Assembly: GCA_944472135.2 (NCBI GenBank)
Contig: OX235263.1
Location: 3,517,517-3,581,516, forward strand
From: Trichobilharzia regenti
Lineage: Eukaryota; Platyhelminthes; Trematoda; Strigeidida; Schistosomatidae
Reading direction: 5' to 3'
DNA: 64,000 nucleotides
Position numbers and translations under genes: made by a program. Below the pieces are notes generated by a model. It was not told where the DNA came from. It worked only from the letters and a program-made list of their open reading frames with translations, and did no database searches. This document shows positions 35,035 through 46,335 of the stretch, piece after piece; position 1 is the first letter of the stretch, and the number at the start of each line of letters is the position of its first letter.

Positions 35035-35380
35035 GTGACTTGCTATAGGTTGGAGTTTCCTGAGTTCTAGTGAGAAGTCGTGACCAGTGAGGTCCAATTA
35101 GATGTCACGTGTGTGGATGGATGTCCCACCAACGACAATGGTTGGGGTCGCGCTAAATCACGAATTGGTAGAAGTTAGAATTCACGAGCCATTGAATCGG
35201 GTCCCAGTGGCTGAATGATATACGAGCTGGCCTTGAAACCGGAAGGTCCTGGGTTCGAAACCCAGTGGGTGCGTACTGCCGATGATTCCCAAACTAGGAT
35301 GAAACAGCAGCTGTCCAGTACTCCCTGGTTTTCAATGCTTCTCTAACTGATATCAATCCGTAATCAATTCGTAAAATAGA
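35035..35380 (+). mobile_element. Hammerhead SINE, full-length type (~345 bp)
   Basis: About 170 bp of leader (GACTTGCTATAGGTTGGAGT...GTCGTGACCAGTGAGGTCCA) precede a tRNA-like head: GGGTCCCAGTGGCTGAATGA and B box GGGTTCGAAACCC. The ribozyme is at 35273-35321. The tail is CTCTAACTGATATCAATCCG. The copy at 62100-62460 has the same leader, head, ribozyme and tail, so leader and head travel as one unit. Size and order fit the schistosome Smalpha SINE. Confidence 0.8.
35273..35321 (+). ncRNA. Type I hammerhead ribozyme (SINE copy, decayed core)
   Basis: Stem I GTACTG/CAGTAC is a perfect 6 bp. The core is CCGATGA for CTGATGA (U4 to C). Stem II is around TTCCCAAACTAGGAT, with its closing G-C pair lost. 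Then GAAAC, stem III ACAG-CAG-CTGT, and the cleavage triplet GTC (35313-35315). U4 is a conserved position, so I expect little or no cleavage. Confidence 0.7.
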
Positions 35381-35384
35381 ACTT

Positions 35385-36240
35385 TGCACCGATATGCAGC
35401 AGTTCAAGTCACCATACGCCCTTCATGTAGCACAGAAAGCAAGAGAAGAAAGTGGAAGAAATGCATAATAGAGACAGTAAACAGAGGTGTGAGATGAGGG
35501 AATAGTAATAACGAAGAACAATATAGTTCCATTGGAAATCATCAGTCACAAAGAGTGGATTCATCTGCCCCATTCTTTGAGAACGATGAGTTTGAGCCAT
35601 ATCACCAATTGTTTCCAGCCTTCATTGGTTTTAACCATTTCGAGGACCCTAACTAGTCAGAAAGTCTACACCTTCCTATGTGGCTTAAACTAACTGTTAT
35701 GGATTTCATTGACTGGTGCCATATTTTGGTTTGACCACCACTGGCTAGCTCTTTTCCAGCCTGACCCTATGTCAGCTAACATTGCCTGTTGTCGAGGAAG
35801 GCGATGACTAGGCATACGTAACACATTTCCTAACCATCTCAGTCGATGTAATTTCACAGACTAATCTATTGATTAGGCACTCGACGCCTAACCTCAATAT
35901 TGCTCACCATATAACGCCACTTTACACGGGAGATAGAGCGCAGGCACCTATGATCAAAAGACAGCTAATCTTTTCATGTCTTCCACTCTCAGTGACCAGG
36001 TCTCACAGCTATAAATGAGGACGGAACGGACTACTGCTGAGCAGTACACCCATCCTTTGGTCGATAGTCAGATATCACATCTACTAAGCCCGAGACGGCG
36101 TAAACTGGCATATACAAAGCTAGCCCTCTTTATCCGTGCTATGATTTCGTCAGAGATCAACCCGTTGGCACTGGCTGATGGTACTTCCCAAATAAGTGAA
36201 GCGGTCAACGTTCTCTACCACTTCATTCTCTATTTCTAAA
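35385..36240 (-). mobile_element. LINE-Q 3' half (minus)
   Basis: The reverse complement carries the family C-terminus and UTR: ATTTATAGCTGTGAGACCTG, the GATCATAGGTGCCTGCG block, GAGCAATATTGAGGTTAGGC, HRLRW-like residues, and a 3' end GCAAAGTTCTATTTT. It shows several stops. Ordered blocks match 58800-59440. Confidence 0.75.
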
Positions 36241-36911
36241 CTATTTGCATACACATACACACACTAGAATATTTTATACATACCATCATCTAAGCATGCA
36301 AACTAATAGGCATCTACAACTTACACCTATACGTCTAGAGATCTTCTTATGAAACTCCCAAAAACCAGCAATTTTCTAATACCGTTTAATCAATGGAAAA
36401 TCTCCATAAACATGCTTTTTCTGAACTCTTACAAAGCCAAACCAGAACGACAGTTTGATCTTCCGAAATACGAAAAGTATTGTTTGGCTATCTGAAACAT
36501 AGGACAACAGTGTCTGCCTGGTCAACTAGAGGGGGTACACACGAACAACCCAAATTCATATGACAGCGTATAAAAATGGTATGGATACTTGACTGCGGAA
36601 CTTCAACCTTTAACACAATGGTTAGCACTCAACAGTGAATGATGAATCTTATGGGCTAGTAATTTTAGACAAACAGATTTATTGATGACTGTTGAAGTAC
36701 ATAGAAATTACGATGGCTGATAAATCTAAAAATTAAGGTAAGTTAAGGATCAAAGAACAGATGAAATATACGAAGCATAATTTAAAAGACAAACGATAGC
36801 AATTATGAAGAATATTGAAAACAAGGAGCGGTTTTCGTCTTTTCTTAGCGTAGTTGTTAACCAGTTGCTGGAATGACTGGCACAAAATCTCTACTTTTGA
36901 GGTAATTAGGA
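36241..36911. other. NPHP4 intron, unassigned
   Basis: No signature recognised. Confidence 0.35.
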
Positions 36912-38525
36912 TATTATTATTATTATCGTTTCCGTTATTTCCTAGAGGAACATAGGAGTTCAGCCGTACATTTCCATTGCTTTCAGTTCTCTGACATTGT
37001 TTTCATCCGGCTCCACGTCAGCCCACATGCTTTCATCTCCTCTTCACATGACCTTCTCTATGTCACCCCACCCTGGTACTGACAACCAACTCACCGATTC
37101 CTATTCGGGTTCCATTCGAGTGCTTGTCTAGTGACGTCACTTGATGGCTTTCTCAGAGAATGGTCATTTCTTCCTGCATATTTCTTAGACAGCTGATTCC
37201 TGCTGGGTTGGTTCGCTTCCAGATATCCCTCCCTATTGCTGATCTTTCCTGGCTGGCTATCTGATATTGACTAGTATTCAGAGAAGACAGCTGTTAATGA
37301 AGGTCTGTAGTTTGTTAGAAGTGCTCTTCATGACGCGCAAAGTCTATGATCTATAAAATAGCACTGACTTCACATTAGAGTTGAAAATCCGGATCATATT
37401 TTTCATGCTGAGAAGTGCTGTTGATCGCCACACAGACTTGAGAGAAATGAAAGCTTGTCTTGCTTTCCCGATCTTCGCTTTGATGATCTCCTCATCAGTT
37501 CCGTCCGTCTGCAGTTGAAACGATGCTGCCCTGGTAGGTAGGTTGGTAGGTGAAGGAGGTTGCTTCTTTCAGATTTCTTCCATTTATGCTGTTTGATTGT
37601 TGTCTGTTGCTGTCGCTGTTGATGTTGGCCAGAAATCTTTTTTTTTAGATTTACAGCTTGATTCCACACTGTATTTTTGGTACAAGTATGGAATTTTCAG
37701 CATGGATATCGGTAGCCCAAATTTCGCAGGCTGTCCATAGATATCAGGTGTGCGCCGGCGTGGGCTCGAACCCCGGACCATGTGCATGGTCGGCGAGAGT
37801 CCTAACCACTGTGCCACCTCTGTTTTATCCATGTTCACCTGGAGGAAGTCTTATCTTCTCTGGATGTTTCTTCTGCCAACTTTTTGCTTTTCACTTGCAT
37901 ATTTGCCAGCTTTTGTGAAATCAGATATATATCATCGGTGAAGTTCAGATCCTCCACGTTTTTTGTTTAGGTCCATTTTATGCCTGTTTCCTCGCTGCCC
38001 GCCTCGGTCTGTCACATTATCTAATCTACTGCAATCAGGAAAATCCTTGGAGAGAGTAGACAGTCAGCCAAACAGCCAGTCAGCTTGTCTTACCCCCGTC
38101 TTCACTTCGAAGGATTCCGTCAGTTTCCGGTTGTGGATTACTTGGCATGCAGCATTGTCGTACAACTGTCGGATGAGGTGTTTAATTGTTGGCGGCACCC
38201 CTCTGTAGTAGCAAAGTATTTTCCAAATCACCTGTCAACTGACGCTATCTCCTGAAGGCATTTTCAACGTCTACGAAGTTGAGTGAGGTGCAGAGCTGAC
38301 TGCCATTCCAAGCTCTTTCAATGATGGATGATCCATAATGTTGCGATTTGATCGATGCTAGACTTGTTCCGCTTGAATCCAGCCTGTTCCGGATAAAGTT
38401 TTCCATCCAGGACGTGTTTGATTCTCTCCAGGATGATGCGACTTAGTATTTTGCTTGGGATGGACAGGAGTATAATGCCGCGCCAGTTCTTGCATTGACT
38501 TAAGTCTCCTTTGGACACAGTCTCT
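36912..38525 (-). mobile_element. LINE-P copy C (longest; split by SINE-A)
   Basis: The 3' end (36912) has a TTATTATTATTATCG tail and TTTCCTAGAGGAACATAGG. The 5'-most part, minus 38318-38518, reads KGDLSQCKNWRGIILLSIPS, then EQAGFKRNKSSIDQIATLWI, the N-terminal RT blocks (NWRGI...EQAGFR...DQI) not seen in the other copies. LINE sequence stops at GGCCAGAAATC and resumes at CCTCTGTTTTATCC around SINE-A. Many stops. Confidence 0.8.
37645..37822 (-). mobile_element. SINE-A inserted in LINE-P copy C
   Basis: Tail ACAGCTTGATTCCACACTG, B-box complement GGGCTCGAACCCCGG and A-box complement CCTAACCACTGTGCCACC on the + strand. The run TTTTTTTTAGATTT beside the tail is the A-rich 3' end. It postdates the LINE insertion. 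Confidence 0.9.
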
Positions 38526-38969
38526 CAAAACCTTTTTCTGTGTGATATATGAACTTTTTTGTGGGATTACCTCGTAAATTTCAATTCTGTGACCTAAGCA
38601 GTATAATGTCTACAATATACGTTATTAATATTTTGAATTGTACATCTCAGTGTGAAACGGTCAGGCTCAAATTTTACTAGGAGTTCTTGTACCAAGTGCA
38701 AGTTAGATTTTCTTAACCCAAGGGTAATCCTCAGTCTATTACAACCGAAATCTTTCTACTATACCTAAGCTTATATTTCACCTTCAATCATCACCCATTA
38801 TATCCGCATTAGTCTACCAACAGAATATTGTTCCAAATGGCCTCGAAGCGCGTAAGAATTTGGCAATGCAATTTTAACTACTTGTTAGTAGTATGTAAAA
38901 TTAGTACAAAAAAGAATAGTTCTTTAAGTTGCAAATCAAGACAATTTATTTATTTATTTATTCATTTAG
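38526..38969. other. NPHP4 intron 3' end
   Basis: Ends in TTTATTTATTTATTCATTTAG, a clear polypyrimidine acceptor. No element recognised. Confidence 0.5.
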
Positions 38970-39314
38970 ATTACAAGTTCAACAACTCCACTGAAAATGA
39001 ATTGTTCAGTTAGATGGGCAACGTATCCATTTGAAGATAATGTTGAAATGTTTAAAAACGTTGGAAATCATTCAACAGCCTTGAATTTACCATTACATGG
39101 AAGTGTAGAGCCGGTAACTAATTCAAATGTTAGTTTATCGTCTCTCCCTAACAATAATACTAACGGAATCCAAATTCCAACATCTGATGACTTTGAAAAG
39201 TCTTTACTGAAAACAGTCTGCCCAGATGGGAGCTTTTGTTTTACAGAAAACGTTAACCCAATGATGGAACTAATTTTAAATTGTACCATATCTACTGGGA
39301 TTCGAAAAGATACG
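38970..39314 (+). CDS. NPHP4: NPHP4 exon
   Basis: Phase 0 on both sides. The product reads ITSSTTPLKMNCSVRWATYP, then STALNLPLHGSVEPVTNSNV, SDDFEKSLLKTVCPDGSFCF and ISTGIRKDT before ACG|GTGAGG. Human NPHP4 has CMHMVRWAVWNP, then GRVTLPLQGGIQPNPSHC, SSEEVKQVESGTLRFQFS in the same order. The intron before it (31668-38969) is 7.3 kb, and the one after is 3.7 kb. Confidence 0.9.
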
Positions 39315-39404
39315 GTGAGGGATTACAAATGAATTTTCAGTTTTTTTTTTAATGTTAAATATAATGGATTTTGTGACTAATTATTTTTAGTTAATTAAAA
39401 TACA

Positions 39405-39995
39405 TTTGAATAAAGCGAGAACTACAGCTACCATCATTCTGTATTTCGTTGCCTTCTAATCAACTGCTTACAGGCCACAGTCATTATTACGTATATCTAC
39501 AGAAACAATTTTAACATACTTGCACAGAGTTCATTTTAAAACAAAAATCAATCAGTCAGTATATGCATACAGTAATAATATGTACACATATATGTATATG
39601 TAATATTAAACACTGTTTCGAACAATAGTGATCATACACGATGGCAACTTTACGGCATTACATATTCAGATGAAAGAGAGATGAAAAATATCCAGTTACC
39701 TGGTAGGGCAAAGAAAGACTGATAACCCGCTTCTTTCTGAACGCACAAGTCAAGTCTCAGGCGCTTGATGGGGATGGCTTGAGAAAAGTTGAGGAGACTT
39801 GAGCTCTATTGCCTATTGATAATTCTGAACGATTTTTTGACGTCCACCTCATGACCCGTGTCAAGGAGAGGCCTGTTTATTGCACTGTTTAAAGCATTTG
39901 TTCCCTTTAAACATAAGCTTTTTGGTATATGTTCAGAAAATCGTAGATATGCCCTTCTTCTTTCTGTCCTTCCAATGTAACTGCTCCCGCAGAAA
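39405..39995 (-). mobile_element. PLE GIY-YIG end, minus half of a head-to-head chimera
   Basis: Minus-strand translation from about 39995 gives CGSSYIGRTERRRAYLRFSE, then HIPKSLCLKGTNALNSA, LLDTGHEVDVKKSFRIINRQ and RLRLDLCVQKEA. It runs into a UTR (39405-39690) that contains GCATACAGTAATAATATG. The copy at 61376-61855 matches it throughout. Inactive because the RT is cut off. Confidence 0.8.
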
Positions 39996-40340
39996 GTTCT
40001 ACTTCCTCGACATTGTCATGCAACGCCTAGAAGACTGTAGTCTTCAAAAGGCAATTTATCGAGAGCCTACATGGAAAGGACAATACTTACATTTTAATGG
40101 CTTTTGTCCAAACAGCTTTCAATGCAGACTAGTCAAGGCTCTGTGCTATACAGCGAGGAAAATATGCTCTATAGAGAAATTAGAGGAAGAATTTGAGTTT
40201 CTTGAAAAGATGTTGAAGAGTAATGGTTACCCTCAAAGATCCGAAGTCTCTTATGTAAAACAAATCACAGTGGAGAAAAAGTCTATTTACATTCAACGTG
40301 ATTATAAAGGGGAAAACATTGCAGCAATGATCAACTGAAG
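39996..40340 (+). mobile_element. PLE region after the RT, plus half of the chimera
   Basis: The + strand reads KFYFLDIVMQRLEDCSLQKA, then IYREPTWKGQYLHFNGFCPN, RLVKALCYTARKICSIEKLE and LKSNGYPQRS. This is the PLE block between RT and endonuclease (FLDxxVxR...VYRKPTWxGxYLxFxSFxP). The frame opens at 39880 because the minus-strand endonuclease happens to be open there. Confidence 0.8.
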
Positions 40341-41389
40341 ACTGAGGACGTCACTAGCCAGAGTCTATCATGCAGTTAGCTAAGCTGGTTCCCGTCCATC
40401 AAACAAGTTGCTCTTTGGTGCAATCAAAAATTGATAGATATCCTTCTCATGTTAACTCCAACTGTATATATAAAATACATTTTATGACTTCTCTCATGAA
40501 GATGGTACGACTGTAATTTAGGTAGAGGAGAAAATAATCCTCTACTGAAGTCGTTTTGAATTTCTTGCTGACTGATTGTGTTATTGATTTTTGTCGACCG
40601 TATCTGCGCTGATGTATTGTTATCTAGTACTGACACTTCAGAAAAGGCTTGAAATGTATATGATATAACTAGGTAGCTGAAAGCTAGCATCGAAATTCAG
40701 GAAATAAAGTGTTTTGTCCTATTTGAGTGTCGTCAGTTGAAGAATTACGCCAATGATTTCTCTGTTAGCCACCAATATCTAAAGAAATATCAAGTTCACT
40801 TCGGGTCATTGCGTAAGCTTCCGTACTAGAAGGCGAGGTATCATCGAGGTAATGAACATTTCAGTCCAGCAAAAAACCATTCTGAAGAGAATTCAAAATA
40901 ACTTCTCAAAATAATTACATCTGATCCTCATTGCACAAGAAGTAGCTTATTGGCCAAGTGAATAATAATAATTAGACATTTGAAACTATGGGTTATGGCT
41001 TTGAGCTTCAGTGAAAACACCACTATGCATTGGAGATCCAAGTACATCTAGCTGAGAGGTTCTCAATATATGATGAAACGCGCTTCTTGAACTCCATCGC
41101 TAGTTACTGCCGACCAACTTTGATATATGTGTAATAAATTGTTGTACTAATATTTTGTGATATCGATTATGGCCAAGTTAAACTTTAAGCACCACTAACA
41201 ACTACCAATGGAGTGCTACAGCACCAATAACCTTGAAACGCTCACTGAGCTAGTTAGTGAAATCCGGTAAATAATATTGTCACCATCAATAAAATATCTT
41301 CATCGAAGTGTGATGCTATTAAATGGGATATCTGGCAAGTTTCAGCTTAGGTTTGCGAAAGATTAAGTTACTCTTGAAGCCAAGGACAA
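40341..41389. other. NPHP4 intron, unassigned
   Basis: No coding or repeat signature recognised. Confidence 0.35.
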
Positions 41390-41530
41390 GTTAGTGATAG
41401 GTTAATCTGACAAAGGCGATAGTAATTTTGGTTCGAGTTAGATTACAGTTAGTTTAGGGATATTTTCACGTAAGGGTTAGGTTCAGGAAAGATTAGGGTT
41501 ATTGTGTTAGGGTTAGAAGACCTAAATAAT
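41390..41530 (+). repeat. Interstitial telomere-like TTAGGG stretch
   Basis: Scattered units: TTTAGGGATA, AAGGGTTAGGTT, GATTAGGGTT, GTTAGGGTTAGAAG. They are separated by related TTAG words. Schistosome telomeres use TTAGGG, so this may be an old interstitial array; chance in AT-rich DNA cannot be excluded. Confidence 0.4.
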
Positions 41531-41594
41531 TACATGCATAGAATGTGTTAAAGTTACTCTGTTGATTTACGAACAGAACTTATGCACTGTGGTG

Positions 41595-41765
41595 GAGTAT
41601 AATTCCATTGTGGGTAAAGTTTATTTTGATAAAGTCACACAGTGTTATGCAGTAGTATTATTTACTGATGACGTTTCGAGAACAATTTGTCGCTCAAGAA
41701 ATATTACTGTATAACCCTATGAGACTTTATCAAAATAAATTTTACCCACAATGGAATGATACCCT
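41595..41765. repeat. PLE terminal repeat foldback with hammerhead-like centre
   Basis: ATTCCATTGTGGGTAAAGTT, then TATTTTGATAAAGTC pairs with the complement on the right: GACTTTATCAAAATAAATTT, then TACCCACAATGGAAT (41600-41658 with 41700-41759). The centre (41664-41710, minus) has stem-like GAGC...CTC, GAAACGTC and ATCAGTAA. Two terminal repeats therefore lie head to head. Confidence 0.75.
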
Positions 41766-41879
41766 GTTGATACTCCAACCTAAAACTGAGAGCTATTTTT
41801 ATCACATGTGAGAGGAAGGTATCCTCTCTAACACGTTTCCATAGTTTTTATGCATTATTTCACACATATATATATATAC

Positions 41880-42720
41880 ATGTACCTGTATGTTTGAGTA
41901 AAGGAGTAACCAAATGCGTAAATTGTGCAATCTTAGCCCACTCGGTAGATACTGGATACCCGATTAAACTTAACCAAGCGTTCTCAGCTATTTACCGCGT
42001 TCCTAGTAATTTATCTAGAGGAGCTCCACTACGTTTTCTATCAGTAGCTGAAGCAGTTGCAATTAATACCAGAAGACCATCCCTCTGCATACAGAAGAAG
42101 TATGTTCAACCTCTATGTTTACCTTGGCCTACAATAAAGCCAACAAATCCTCCACTAACACTATAAATTCCTTTCACAATTTTCTTTTCTTTTCCTTCTT
42201 CTATTCCTCTGTTTCATTGACAAACGTTCATTTTCGACTTTTATGATTTCATGACCTTTCTTATGATTTTATTACCTTAGGTTTAAATAGTGCTTTTCTA
42301 ACTTGTTATCATATTTACAAAATCCTGTTCATTCCACTTCATTATTATTATTTGACAATTATTCACCAATAGTGCTTTTAATTTTACACCATATCATCGT
42401 TATTATTTTGCAATCATTCTTATTGTCGTTATTTTCAACCTTGAACTTAAGTCTAGTTCACCCCATTCGTTGGTTTATTTTCATATTGTCTCACACACCC
42501 TGATTACACTCACTCTTGAAACCTGTATTTTCGGTTGACTATATATATATACATCATTAAATTAAATTACTTCATCTCATTTTGTCCCATGTTCTCATTA
42601 ACCACGCATATTGAAAAACTACATGACTGTTGTTCCGTCCCATCTTATACTTGTTCCACAATACACTTTCTGATATGATTTTAATTTGCCTCTACTGACT
42701 GGCTATTAAATTAATGGATT
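41880..42720 (+). mobile_element. PLE GIY-YIG C-terminal fragment and 3' UTR
   Basis: 41894-42166 reads HSVDTGYPIKLNQAFSAIYR, then LRFLSVAEAVAINTRRPSLC and IQKKYVQPLCLPWP. These are the last blocks of the endonuclease (xTGHxI...F...AEAxAI...LCIQKKxVQPLxLPW). The YIGR part is missing. The UTR is T-rich with ATT repeats. Confidence 0.75.
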
Positions 42721-43039
42721 TATAATTGTAGGGCCTGAAGAAGAATTTATTGAAAACAATTGTTCGTTCTAAATATTTTGTTCTGAATATATACTTTCCA
42801 TACACAAAAGTGCCTCATTCACGTGATTGGAGCGTTCAAGGTCACTTGCTGATTGGTAGCTGGTGGTGCTTAAAGTTTAACTTTGCCTCAATTATAAAAA
42901 GCTACTTACTACTAAAATACCATCTTGTCTATTTGATATTATCATTCTGTCGTAAATGTAGAATGACGCATGTAGCTTTTTTTGTTTTACTAATATTTCT
43001 AATATACTTTTTTCATTCCGTCTTATTCTTTTTTTGAAG

Positions 43040-43134
43040 AGCGAGAATTCTGCAGTCGAAGAGACTGTTGTATTGACGAAGCAGTTGAAAGGTGAATTCC
43101 AAACGCCGATGGCAAAACAACAGTCTTCAAGAAG
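43040..43134 (+). CDS. NPHP4: NPHP4 exon (small, by phase)
   Basis: The acceptor TTTTTTTGAAG and strong donor AG|GTAAGA bound 95 nt that read SENSAVEETVVLTKQLKGEF, then QTPMAKQQSSR. It starts in phase 0, as the 39314 donor requires, and ends in phase 2, as the 48719 acceptor requires. Without it those two exons cannot be joined in frame. The region is low-complexity and probably disordered, as in vertebrate NPHP4, so similarity adds nothing. Confidence 0.65.
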
Positions 43135-43204
43135 GTAAGACTGTACACGCCGAAAGTCTCTTGTTGAATATTATAGATATATTATTTTTGGTTATTTCCA
43201 ACTA

Positions 43205-44640
43205 CTGATTTAAGTATAAAACTTGACCACTGTGGAAGAGTATAACTCTAGTAGAGGTAAGATTTTATTTTGATAAACTGTCACACAGTGTTACACATTA
43301 ATATTACCTGATGACGTTTCAGAACATTGCTCTCTCTCTAGTTTCTTGACACATATAAACTCACTAGTAGAGGGAATAAAATTCACATTTGAATCAGAAA
43401 ATGAACAAGGAGAATTAGCTGTGATGTTAGATTGGAAAATAAAACGAATAGAAGAAGGCAAACTACACACTAGTGTTTATAGAAAACCAACGCATTCTGC
43501 TAATAGATACTTAGACTTTAATTCATCTCATCCGTTGACTGTTAAGGCAGGCTTAGTGAAATGTCTAACAAACCGAGCCATAGCACTAAGTAGCACAAGA
43601 AAAGACCTAAATGATGAAATAAAACAGACAGAAGAGGCGTAGGTGTTAAATAACTATCCTATAAAATTCATCAGGAAGATCGAAAAAGGCTAAAGTAAAA
43701 ATAAAAATAATTGTGAAACTACTAATGATAACATAAATAAGAGAGAATATAAGTCATCTAATGAGACACTACGTAGGATTCTTAATAAAGCAGGAATTAG
43801 AGTGGCATTCAAACCTACAAATTCACTCAGATAGGACAAGCTCTGTAGGCTAAGGGAGGCGGTGGATCCAATTAGACAAAATAATATAATTTACAAAATA
43901 CCCTGCAATGACTGTGAGGTAAACTACATAGGTCGCGGGTAATCAGACTGTCGGAACATAAGAATTTAGCTAAGGTAAGAATAGTTGACCTCGAGATGAT
44001 AGGTGATTTAGAAAAAGGCTCAGCAATTGCACCACATGCATCAACACAAAACCACACAATAGGGTGGGAGAGGGTTGAGATTCTAAGAAGTATTCTATGC
44101 AAGTGGAGAGAGAAGATTGATTACTGAATCCTGCTTGCTTCATCGAGTCTACACCCAACACAACACATGCAACAGAAATGAATCAATGCAAATACCAGAA
44201 ATATGGAAGATATTGTTACCACCAGTCAGTCAGTCAGTCAAATCACAGGAGGATAATAAATAATCTCAAAATTCGATTGCAATTCAATTCACGTACATCA
44301 CAACATTCTAACAAGTTACTTATTATGACTGTAAAAACACTCGTCTTATTTCCCATCTAATTGTATTCGATTGATAACTCGCATATTATTATTTCTGAAT
44401 GTACATTATGACATATTAATTTTTATTCAAATATCTAATCATCAATTTCACTCCTGTATATAAATGAAGGAAGAGAGTTGTGTGAGTGAGTGAGTGAGTG
44501 ACTTGATATGATTATGAGTGGCAATAGTTTGTGCTCGAAACGTTGTCACATCAGTTAATAGTACTTACTGTATAACACTACACTGTATGACAACACTTTA
44601 TCAAAATAAAATCTTCTCTATAACTGTTTGAAATTACTTA
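43205..44640 (+). mobile_element. PLE with terminal-repeat sequence at both ends
   Basis: The left end holds a minus-oriented hammerhead-like motif (43308-43350). 43346-43642 reads IKFTFESENEQGELAVMLDW, then LHTSVYRKPTHSANRYLDFN and HPLTVKAGLVKCLTNRA. 43890-43950 gives NIIYKIPCNDCEVNYIGR, a GIY-YIG entry. The right end (44500-44600) holds the plus-oriented motif GAGTGGCAATAGTTTGTGCT, then CGAAACG. The terminal motifs are in inverted orientation. Frameshifts after the YIGR. Confidence 0.75.
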
Positions 44641-45059
44641 ACTTTCCGGAAACACTCCGACTAAATCCATTTCTATCATATGCATTTATTTGTTTTGCAT
44701 AATTTCTGTTTTATCTATACATTGTTACTCTTAGAAAACAAATCAGGTTCAGGTGAGTTAAATTTTATAAAATAAAAAAAAATCGGAAGCTAAAAGTCAA
44801 CAATCCTCATCAAGTTGCACTCTGTCATGTCATTTCTCTGGCTAATAATTTATATTTTTATATAAATACATACATCAGTTAACTTTCACTATATTTTTTT
44901 CCATAGCCAGTCGACAAAAAGTTGACCCTCTGCATCATTTATCTATGTGTCATTTGAGATTGTATGTCAGTAGTTCAATTTTCAATTTAGATGGTAACTT
45001 TCATACCACTGAGAAAAACTATATTGAGATAACTATAATCTCTCCCAATTATTTATATA
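44641..45059. other. NPHP4 intron, unassigned
   Basis: AT-rich; nothing recognised. Confidence 0.35.
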
Positions 45060-45159
45060 ATGTAATTCACTCACGATGATGTTTCATCATTGTGAAATCA
45101 GATATTACACGAGCAGAAGTGATTGTAGGTAATGTGTAGTTATTCATATATGCGAAAAA

Positions 45160-46135
45160 TAACTTGGGCGCTGTGCTAGTAAGTAATTCCATATTAGTTT
45201 GTTTATTAGATGTATCACACACAGTGAGTGAAACAGTATTACTGTTTACTGAATGACACAGTTTCGAACACAATTCATTATTGTTCATAATCATGTCATG
45301 GAAAAATATGGCGATTGAGACAGTATTATTTACTGGATGATAATAATAATAATAGAAATAATAATGGCGACATGCATGTCAAACATGTGCAAAACAACAC
45401 CAACAATAAGGAATCTAAATCATCAGTAGTAATTCAATACAAGGAAGGAACCTCTGAAACCACGTTACGCAGAATTCGTAACAAGGCAGACAGGAATAAA
45501 AATGGCTGGCATTCAAACTAACCACAAACCCAGAAACAAGCTTCGTCGGTTAAACGATCAATTCTATGGGGCCATTAAAACAAAACAATTTAGTTTATCT
45601 AATCCCATGTCTGTAATGATTGTCAGGTCGAACATAGGTCAAACTAGTAGAACAGGTGCAGTCACTCAGACTAGCCGAGCATAAAAACCTAGCAAAATCT
45701 AGATTAGTTGACCCAAATAAGATAAGAAATTTTGAGAATAGTTCAGATATAGCGCTCACTACATGGAATTACACACAACATTACAGTAGGATGGATGGGA
45801 TAAGATGACAGTTTTGAAATCTAATGTCACAGGGTGGAGGGGGGAGAGATTGATGTCAACGGAAGCTTTGTTTATCGAATCAACTGAAAACTCGTGTAAT
45901 AGAAATGATTCAACACTATCCACCTAGATATCTGGAGAATTCGACAACCTCAATGACGACAAATAGGAGAGAACAAAGAAGACTATAAAACTCAAGTCTC
46001 GAAGTTCTGTGATTATAATTGATGACATGATTATGAACAATAAATTTTGTTTGACACTGTGTCGCCCAGTAAATAATACTGTTTCACTGTGTGATACATC
46101 TAATAAACGAACTAATATGGAATTACTTACGACCA
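45160..46135 (+). mobile_element. PLE with inverted terminal motifs
   Basis: A minus-oriented terminal repeat with hammerhead-like motif (45250-45302) leads into degraded coding sequence. 45360-45690 includes MHVKHVQNN, TTLRRIRNKADRNKNGWHSN, then NIGQTSRTGAVTQ, a decayed YIGQ box. It closes with a plus-oriented terminal repeat (46016-46125): TTATGAACAATAAATTTTG, then a GTGTGATACATC block. The layout equals that of the 32-34.5 kb and 43.2-44.6 kb copies. Confidence 0.7.
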
Positions 46136-46148
46136 CAATGCGCAATGT

Positions 46149-46335
46149 GCGTCGGTGGCACAGTGGTTAGGACTCTCGCCGACCATGCACATGGTCCGGG
46201 GTTCGAGCCCACGCCGGTGCACACCTGATATCTATGGTCGGCCTGCAAAATTTGGGCTACCGATATCCATGCTGAAAATTCCGTACTTGTACCAAAAATA
46301 CATTGTGGAATCAAGCTGTAAATCAAAAATAAAAA
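46149..46335 (+). mobile_element. SINE-A
   Basis: A box CGGTGGCACAGTGGTTAGGA; B box GGGGTTCGAGCCC; end GGAATCAAGCTGTAAATC, then an A-rich tail. It lies directly after the PLE end. Confidence 0.9.
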
